Positions 5,271 through 8,909 of a stretch of DNA of 8,909 nucleotides are shown one piece after another (the stretch's first letter is position 1; every line of letters starts with the position of its first letter). The translations under genes were made by a program, and so were the position numbers. This DNA is from Actinomycetota bacterium. Its GTDB lineage: Bacteria; Actinomycetota; Actinomycetes; Nanopelagicales; Nanopelagicaceae. The stretch lies in contig WLNU01000039.1 of the NCBI GenBank assembly GCA_009699645.1, forward strand, positions 1 to 8,909, given 5' to 3'. Under the pieces are notes generated by a model, which did no database searches, was not told the origin of the DNA, and was given only the letters and a program-made list of their open reading frames with translations.

Positions 5271-5975
5271 TTATTGGTCTGGTGATGAAGGTAGTTCGGA
5301 AGTGGCGTTAATAGTTTTGCGAAAGATTGCACAGTAGGCCGGGTGGATGGGCCAGATCTTGGTGAGTGCGGGTAAGAAGTGTGGAAGGTATGAGTCGCGT
5401 AGGGTTTCAAAACCTAATTGTTCAAAGAGCTCGCGCACTGTTTGACCCGATGGGCGATAGATATGTGTTGGGTCTGAGTCATATAACTTGCTGTAGCCCC
5501 ACTCGGTAAACCAGTTTGTGATCGTTGGTAGATGAACGATGAGGATGCCGTTGGGTTTTGCGGCGTTGGCAATTGATTTGATTCCAGCTTCTGGATCTGT
5601 CAGATGTTCGATGACGTTGATGGCAAGAATGAGATCAAATCTGTGGCTAAATGGAATCGGATCTTGCACATTGCCTTGTTTGAAAAGCCGCTCGGGCTTT
5701 CGATTGGTGGCTTGTTCGATGGCGTGATGGGCGATGTCTATACCGGAAAGAGATCGGGCTCCTTCGAAGGCATCTAGTAGCCAGCCGTAGCCGCATCCAA
5801 TATCTAAAACATCGGATTCAGATAAATGTGTGCTGCTGTATGTGCGATAGGCCTTTGCAATTAATGTGTCGCGCCATTTATCGATCACTGTCTGTTGCGG
5901 TTCACCCTGATCAGATGTGGCACCGTATAGCTGGGAAAAGTAGTCGATGCCGGCGTTTTCAAGGTTCTTATCCAT
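5271..5975 (-). CDS. Class I SAM-dependent methyltransferase, substrate unknown
   Basis: Soluble methyltransferase of 234 aa. The Rossmann-like core shows motif I VLDIGCGYGWLL (56-67), the acidic residue after strand 2 in SGIDI (D80), a following GNVQDPIPF region (101-109), and the strand-4 block LAINVIEHLTDPEAGI (117-132), as in the Methyltransf_11/23 group. A DPTHIYRPSG segment (168-177) followed by LFEQLGFE (183-190) is common in methyltransferases acting on polyprenyl, glycan or small-molecule substrates, but the acceptor cannot be read from sequence. The first ~35 residues (YFSQLYGATSDQG) are also usual for that group. It sits between the amidohydrolase (107 bases upstream) and the DUF4287-DUF1801 gene (50 bases downstream), all on the minus strand. 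No clear ribosome site precedes the ATG. Confidence 0.88.
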   Translation of the reverse strand: MDKNLENAGIDYFSQLYGATSDQGEPQQTVIDKWRDTLIAKAYRTYSSTHLSESDVLDIGCGYGWLLDAFEGARSLSGIDIAHHAIEQATNRKPERLFKQGNVQDPIPFSHRFDLILAINVIEHLTDPEAGIKSIANAAKPNGILIVHLPTITNWFTEWGYSKLYDSDPTHIYRPSGQTVRELFEQLGFETLRDSYLPHFLPALTKIWPIHPAYCAIFRKTINATSELPSSPDQ

Positions 5976-6082
5976 GGGAGCCCACTTGTCGAAGTAGTGA
6001 GTGGATCAGGTGCTGGCGCATTCGGGGATTATTCCACGAAATCTTTCAAAAAGAGCAACTGGACTAGGGTTTCATCTGGGAG

Positions 6083-7678
6083 TTAAGTGAGCTTGACCCC
6101 ATTTTGATAGAGTGCATGAATAGCAACTGATGAAACTTCACTGGGATCTATTTCAAATAGGTTTTTCTCCAGAACTAGGAAATCGGCTTTCATGCCAGCC
6201 TGTAGGCTGCCGCGCTCATGTTCGCGAAACATTTGATAGGCAGCGTTTTTCGTGTAGAAAGTGAGTGACTCCTCTAATGTGATCGCCTCACCTATGTTCC
6301 AACCATCTGTATCTTTGGCTCCAGGGGCTAGTCGATTTACAGGAACCCCTAAGGCACGTAGTGGAACTTCACTTGTTACGGGCCAATCACTTCCAAAGGC
6401 AATTGTTGCGCCGTTTTCTATCAAAGTGCGCAGACGGTACTGCAAATCATTTCTGGCACTACCAATACGCGGCAGGATTAGCTCTTTGTTCATGGGATCC
6501 ATGTAGCACCACAGCGGCTGAATATTGGCTATCACGCCTAGTTGCTTAAAACGTGGCAAGTCTTCATCACAGATTAACTGGGCATGGACAATAACGGGGC
6601 GCCGATCCCAGTCAGGGTTGATACGCATCATCGCCTCTATTGCATCCAGTGCCTGCTTGACTGCAGCATCACCGATGGCGTGGATATGAACTTGGTATCT
6701 GTGCATATCAAATAATGCAACTGCATCCAGTAACTCTTCGTCATCCCAGATTTTAATTCCAGAAGATGAAGGGTTATCTAAGTAAGGCTCCATGAGCGCT
6801 GCGGTACCAGCCGAAAGAGCGCCGTCGGCTAGAAACTTAATGCTATTTGCCTTGACTAAATCTGGATGAGGTAGGGAGGCAAACTCTCCACGCAGGGAGT
6901 TAAACTCTGCAAGATTTTCGTGCCAGTTGGACGGGGTTACAAGAAAAGATAGGTTCATAGCAATCGTTAAATCCCCAGATATTGCCGCAGCCAAGTAAGC
7001 CTGGGCCATATCTTTTTCAACCCACGAATCAATCGAGGTAGTGACGCCGGCTTTGAGGTATGCAGCACACGCGCGCTTTATTGCCGCCACATCGCTCTGA
7101 ATTGAATCGGCTGGGGCGATATCGAGAATTAAGGCCATCGCAGTTGGCTCGCGCAGCGTTCCTTTGGGTGTGCCATCGCCGCGTCGAGCAATTGTGCCGC
7201 CGACTGGATCTGGGGTCTGCTTAGTTATGCCAGCAAGTTCTAACGCCTTTGTATTTACCCAAATCGTATGATGATCAACTGCATGCAATACAACGGGGCG
7301 ATCACTAACGACTGAATCTAGCCAGTGTGCATCAAAGTCTCCGCCATCGATAATCGCAGCCTCATATGCACCGCCAATGATCCAAAGCTGGTCGGGGTTA
7401 TTGATTGCAAAGTTTTTAACTTCGGCCAAGATTTCATCGAGTGAGTTGAGTCCATTAATTCTTGGGCCGGCAGCCTCTCGGCCCCCAAAGATGGGGTGAG
7501 CATGTCCATCGATGAATGCTGGAATTGCATGTGCACCATGTAAATCAATACTTTTATCAAATTGGGAATCTAGGGCTTGTGTTCCGGTTGCGATGATAGT
7601 TTCACCATCGATTAGAATTGCCTCAAAGATTTCTTTTCCAGCAGACCAGAACTGTGCATTATGAAATAGCGTACGCAC
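6083..7678 (-). CDS. YtcJ-like metal-dependent amidohydrolase (Amidohydro_3 family)
   Basis: Cytosolic hydrolase of 531 aa of the amidohydrolase superfamily, the YtcJ/NfdA-like branch known for acting on amides and N-formyl compounds; the substrate here is unknown. An N-terminal beta sandwich (MRTLFHNAQFWS) leads to the metal-binding HxH in FIDGHAHP (H59, H61). Later come IKFLADGALSAGTA (280-293, with K281 in the family's K-x-x-x-DG motif), VHIHAIGD (330-337, H333), VIVHAQ (362-367, H365) and AFGSDWPV (427-434, D431). The C-terminal sandwich has GSLQAGMKADFLVL (490-503). All expected metal and catalytic positions are present. It starts at GTG, 24 bases after the Lrp/AsnC-type gene on the same strand, with no Shine-Dalgarno visible, so the two are probably one transcript. 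Confidence 0.92.
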   Translation of the reverse strand: MRTLFHNAQFWSAGKEIFEAILIDGETIIATGTQALDSQFDKSIDLHGAHAIPAFIDGHAHPIFGGREAAGPRINGLNSLDEILAEVKNFAINNPDQLWIIGGAYEAAIIDGGDFDAHWLDSVVSDRPVVLHAVDHHTIWVNTKALELAGITKQTPDPVGGTIARRGDGTPKGTLREPTAMALILDIAPADSIQSDVAAIKRACAAYLKAGVTTSIDSWVEKDMAQAYLAAAISGDLTIAMNLSFLVTPSNWHENLAEFNSLRGEFASLPHPDLVKANSIKFLADGALSAGTAALMEPYLDNPSSSGIKIWDDEELLDAVALFDMHRYQVHIHAIGDAAVKQALDAIEAMMRINPDWDRRPVIVHAQLICDEDLPRFKQLGVIANIQPLWCYMDPMNKELILPRIGSARNDLQYRLRTLIENGATIAFGSDWPVTSEVPLRALGVPVNRLAPGAKDTDGWNIGEAITLEESLTFYTKNAAYQMFREHERGSLQAGMKADFLVLEKNLFEIDPSEVSSVAIHALYQNGVKLT

Positions 7679-7702
7679 AGTTAGAGTTGATTAAATCAGA
7701 TA

Positions 7703-7936
7703 TTAAGAGGTAACTGGGCAGGTCAATGTGCGAGTGATACCGGGGACTGCCTGCACCTTAGACAAGATGACACGACCGAACTCTTCCATGCTAGGTGCTT
7801 CTGCACGCATGATGACATCGTAAGGACCAGTCACACCCTCTGAGAGAGTCACACCTGCGATTGCAGAGACTGCCTTGGCAACCGAGTTAGCTTTGCCGAC
7901 CTCGGTCTGAATTAAAATGTAGGCCTGTATTGACAT
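7703..7936 (-). CDS. Stand-alone Lrp/AsnC ligand-binding (RAM) domain protein
   Basis: Small protein of 77 aa that is almost entirely the alpha/beta effector domain of Lrp/AsnC regulators, without the N-terminal helix-turn-helix. Seen are AYILIQTEVGKANSVAKAV (5-23), the VTGPYDVIMRAEA block (35-47) and the closing VQAVPGITRTLTCPV (61-75). Such domains oligomerise and bind amino acids or similar small molecules at the dimer interface. With no DNA-binding part it may act as a sensor or partner of another regulator (inference). It diverges from thiL, a neighbour pair I recall from other actinobacteria. It has the best ribosome site in the window, and is followed after 24 bases by the amidohydrolase, which could act on or supply a related ligand, though nothing shows this directly. 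Confidence 0.92.
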   Translation of the reverse strand: MSIQAYILIQTEVGKANSVAKAVSAIAGVTLSEGVTGPYDVIMRAEAPSMEEFGRVILSKVQAVPGITRTLTCPVTS

Positions 7937-7943
7937 CGCCTTT

Positions 7944-7952
7944 CCTTTCCTT
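7944..7952 (-). promoter_or_regulatory. Strong ribosome-binding site of the Lrp/AsnC-type gene
   Basis: On the minus strand AAGGAAAGG stands 7 bases before the ATG at 7936. It stands out because most other genes here have no recognisable site. An extra AAAGG lies only 2 bases from the ATG and is too close to be the working one. Confidence 0.75.
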
Positions 7953-7961
7953 AGAGCCCAC

Positions 7962-7967
7962 AGGCTA
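7962..7967 (-). promoter_or_regulatory. Possible -10 element of the Lrp/AsnC-amidohydrolase transcript
   Basis: Minus-strand TAGCCT fits TANNNT and would start RNA near 7955, just before the ribosome site. No convincing -35 hexamer is seen. This is the only reasonable candidate in the 74-base divergent gap and the call is weak. Confidence 0.25.
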
Positions 7968-7997
7968 CTTCAGAGATGGCATTACTGACTAGTGGAA

Positions 7998-8003
7998 TAA
8001 GGT
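7998..8003 (+). promoter_or_regulatory. Possible -10 element for a leaderless thiL transcript
   Basis: TAAGGT fits TANNNT and ends 7 bases before the thiL ATG, the same geometry as TAATAT before plsC. The AAGG within it (7999-8002) could instead be a weak Shine-Dalgarno 8 bases from the ATG, so the sequence alone does not decide between a leaderless and a led message. Confidence 0.35.
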
Positions 8004-8010
8004 TAGAACT

Positions 8011-8909
8011 ATGAACTTTGATGAGGCGCAGGTCATTGCCACGCTCGCGCAGATTTTTGGCTCACATCACTCTGGAGTTCTGATCGGTATCGGCGATGAT
8101 GCCGCCGTCGTTACAACTTCACCGCAATCGGTTATTACTACCGACTCGGCCGTAGAAGGCACGCACTTTAATACCGAGTGGTCAGGGGCCTTTGATATTG
8201 GGCGCAAAATAACGGCAGCCAACTTGGCCGATATCTATGCAATGGGTGCAACACCGCAGTACTTAGTTGTAGCCGTAACGCTAACTGGTAGTGAGTCGAT
8301 GGAGTGGATAAGCGATTTAGCCCATGGAATCCAACACGAGGCGGCAAGTTGTGGGGCAGCAGTTGTTGGGGGAGATTTAACGCGGGGGGCGATAAAAGTT
8401 ATTTCAATCACGGCAGTAGGCAGCGTTGAAAAAATAACCACACGTGGTGGGGGAGCTCCAGGGGATTTAATCTATATCTCATCCTTGCCGGGATGGTCTG
8501 CTGCAGGATTTTCGGTAATAGATAAGGATGGAGCCGATGACTTAGAGGTATATGCAATTGAGCAGTTCTGCGCACCGAGCGTTGACTACTCTGCAGCCGT
8601 TGCAATGGCTAACGCTGGTGCAAGTGCGATGTGCGATGTCAGTGATGGACTCATTATTCAAGCAGCACAGATGGCCGAAGCCTCTGGAACCTCTTTTAAC
8701 TTTAATAAGGATTTATTTACTAACGACCCCGAGTTTGTTGCACTGAGCGAGCTAGCCGAGAAGTGCGGCATTGATGTCTATCAGTGGATTTTTGCAGGCG
8801 GTGAAGATCACGTATTTCTTGCAACGGGAAGGGATTTACCAGGGCTTTGTGTTGGAGAGGTTGGTGCAGGTACCGGAGTCACTGGCTTAGAAATGAAAAA
8901 AGCGCCAGA
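8011..8909 (+). CDS. thiL: Thiamine-monophosphate kinase, 3' end missing
   Basis: Cytosolic kinase that phosphorylates thiamine monophosphate to the active cofactor thiamine diphosphate, the last step of the pathway. The frame stays open from the ATG to the window edge (299 codons); ThiL is usually about 320-330 aa, so only the tail is lost. Motifs are GIGDDAAVV (26-34), TTDSAVEGTHF (43-53), AANLADIYAMGA (69-80), VVGGDLTRG (118-126), CDVSDGL (208-214) and FAGGEDHVFL (261-270), including the acidic residues that bind Mg-ATP (D29, D30, D45, D73, D122, D212). It diverges from the Lrp/AsnC-type gene over a 74-base gap. The start is supported by the family N-terminus (FDEAQVIATLAQIF). Confidence 0.96.
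   Translation, partial: MNFDEAQVIATLAQIFGSHHSGVLIGIGDDAAVVTTSPQSVITTDSAVEGTHFNTEWSGAFDIGRKITAANLADIYAMGATPQYLVVAVTLTGSESMEWISDLAHGIQHEAASCGAAVVGGDLTRGAIKVISITAVGSVEKITTRGGGAPGDLIYISSLPGWSAAGFSVIDKDGADDLEVYAIEQFCAPSVDYSAAVAMANAGASAMCDVSDGLIIQAAQMAEASGTSFNFNKDLFTNDPEFVALSELAEKCGIDVYQWIFAGGEDHVFLATGRDLPGLCVGEVGAGTGVTGLEMKKAP

Noticed and set aside
5177..5410. 77-codon minus-strand open frame overlapping the methyltransferase and DUF4287 genes
   Set aside because: Composition rich in His, Ser and Pro with no motif, overlapping two better-supported genes in another frame.
5539..6067. Plus-strand open frames opposite the methyltransferase
   Set aside because: Translations rich in Cys, Arg and Met with no recognisable motif, antisense to conserved methyltransferase motifs.
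5976..6082. Promoter for the methyltransferase in the 107-base gap
   Set aside because: Minus-strand AATAAT and TTGAAA-like hexamers exist but their spacing is wrong (about 10 bases), so no promoter is called.
6261..6549. Plus-strand open frames opposite the amidohydrolase
   Set aside because: They are antisense to the conserved GSDWPV region and have no domain likeness.
7688..7698. Odd palindrome TGATT-A-AATCA between the Lrp-type and amidohydrolase genes as a regulator site or terminator
   Set aside because: Short, AT-rich and with no loop or T tract; expected by chance at this base composition.
8235..8746. Open frames on both strands across thiL
   Set aside because: The thiL frame carries all family motifs through this stretch; the others are shadows that appear only because thiL has no stop inside the window.

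Overview
The window looks like chromosomal DNA of a compact, moderate-GC actinobacterium. Three things suggest this: an HU protein with a long Lys/Ala/Pro tail (HupB/Hlp type); the order hup, plsC, gpsA, ddl followed further on by a stand-alone Lrp/AsnC ligand-binding protein next to thiL, which is a familiar actinobacterial neighbourhood; and many starts with no Shine-Dalgarno. A streamlined freshwater lineage (acI/Nanopelagicales-like) would fit, but that placement is inference and was not tested by a search.

Layout: (1) 1-392: 3' part of hup, ended by a strong intrinsic terminator. (2) 393-3994, plus strand: a tight operon plsC, gpsA, ddl and a secreted protein. The first two junctions are 4-base ATGA overlaps and the third is a 4-base gap. 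It supplies phospholipid precursors (GpsA makes sn-glycerol-3-phosphate, the PlsC-family enzyme acylates a lysophospholipid), the D-Ala-D-Ala dipeptide for peptidoglycan, and an exported protein with an I78-like inhibitor domain. (3) 4043-4668, plus strand: a YefM-YoeB toxin-antitoxin module with its own promoter and operator. (4) 4669-7678, minus strand: a DUF4287-DUF1801 protein, a class I methyltransferase and a YtcJ-like amidohydrolase. The toxin and the DUF gene meet tail to tail with abutting stop codons inside a perfect 14-bp palindrome. (5) 7703-8909: the small Lrp/AsnC-type protein (minus) and, diverging from it, the thiamine-monophosphate kinase gene thiL, which runs off the right edge.

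None of the protein families is wholly new. The items most worth a second look are the two-domain secreted protein at the end of the ddl operon; the nested inverted repeats over the toxin-antitoxin start, with operator cores spaced 12 bp as known for yefM-yoeB; the possible leaderless starts of plsC and thiL; and the accessory genes lying between ddl and lrp/thiL. No rRNA, tRNA, CRISPR array, insertion sequence or transposase was seen. No gene-free stretch exceeds 300 bases.
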